A stretch of 5,155 bases of DNA from UMGS1387 sp045646465 (GTDB lineage Bacteria; Bacillota; Clostridia; Oscillospirales; CAG-382): positions 1 to 5,155 of the forward strand of contig JAZRKT010000140.1 of assembly GCA_045646465.1 (NCBI GenBank), read 5' to 3'. The position numbers and the translations under genes were made by a program. A model generated the notes under the pieces. That model was not told where the DNA came from. It made no database searches and saw nothing but the letters and a program-made list of their open reading frames with translations. This document shows positions 5,147 to 5,155 of this stretch, one piece after another; the stretch's first letter is position 1, and every line of letters begins with the position of its first letter.

Positions 5147-5155
5147 ATGTACAAT
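5147..5155 (+). CDS. Start of next gene, probably D-3-phosphoglycerate dehydrogenase (3' truncated)
   Basis: Only ATG TAC AAT (Met-Tyr-Asn) is inside the window. AAAGGGA (5131-5137), nine bases upstream, is a good Shine-Dalgarno, so a real start is likely. serA, which makes the substrate of SerC, often follows serC in Clostridia, and Met-Tyr-Asn is compatible with such proteins. The identity is inference from position, so no symbol is given. Confidence 0.45.

Noticed and set aside
4333..5154. 273-codon minus-strand open frame opposite serC
   Set aside because: It is antisense to a fully motif-supported SerC. The open frame results from strongly biased codons in serC.

Overview
The window comes from a spore-forming, low-to-moderate-GC member of the Clostridia. 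The germination protease gpr and the engulfment hydrolase spoIIP place it among endospore formers. The gene order rpsT / gpr-spoIIP also occurs in Bacillus. Protein style and base composition suggest a Ruminococcus/Oscillospiraceae-type gut organism, but that is inference and I cannot name a species.

Layout. Positions 1-252 hold the 3' end of a plus-strand gene for a DUF421/YetF-type membrane protein. A 170-base convergent intergenic region follows. It contains the intrinsic terminator of rpsT (minus strand) and a long, imperfect, A/T-rich inverted repeat. rpsT (ribosomal protein S20, minus strand, TTG start) occupies 423-686, with a strong Shine-Dalgarno, a leader hairpin and an extended -10 promoter upstream. 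Divergent from it are gpr (835-1764), spoIIP (about 1805-3118), a 107-residue membrane-anchored protein of unknown function (3161-3484) and a small four-helix membrane protein of the CmpB-like (PF06541) type (3481-3894). The last two overlap by four bases. No terminator is visible inside this cluster, and a candidate sigma-E promoter lies between gpr and spoIIP. After a 135-base gap with a perfect-consensus sigma-A promoter comes serC (phosphoserine aminotransferase, 4030-5112). The first three codons of another gene, probably serA, end the window.

How the genes fit together. The window joins three unrelated jobs: housekeeping translation (rpsT), sporulation and germination (gpr degrades the DNA-binding SASPs at germination; spoIIP cuts peptidoglycan during engulfment), and serine biosynthesis (serC and probably serA). 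The two small membrane proteins downstream of spoIIP are the least understood part. They may belong to the sporulation transcription unit, but nothing in their sequence proves it.

I found no CRISPR array, tRNA, rRNA, insertion sequence, prophage part or defence system, and no convincing evidence of a new multigene system. The points most worth checking are the rpsT leader, the spoIIP start and promoter, and the two small membrane proteins.
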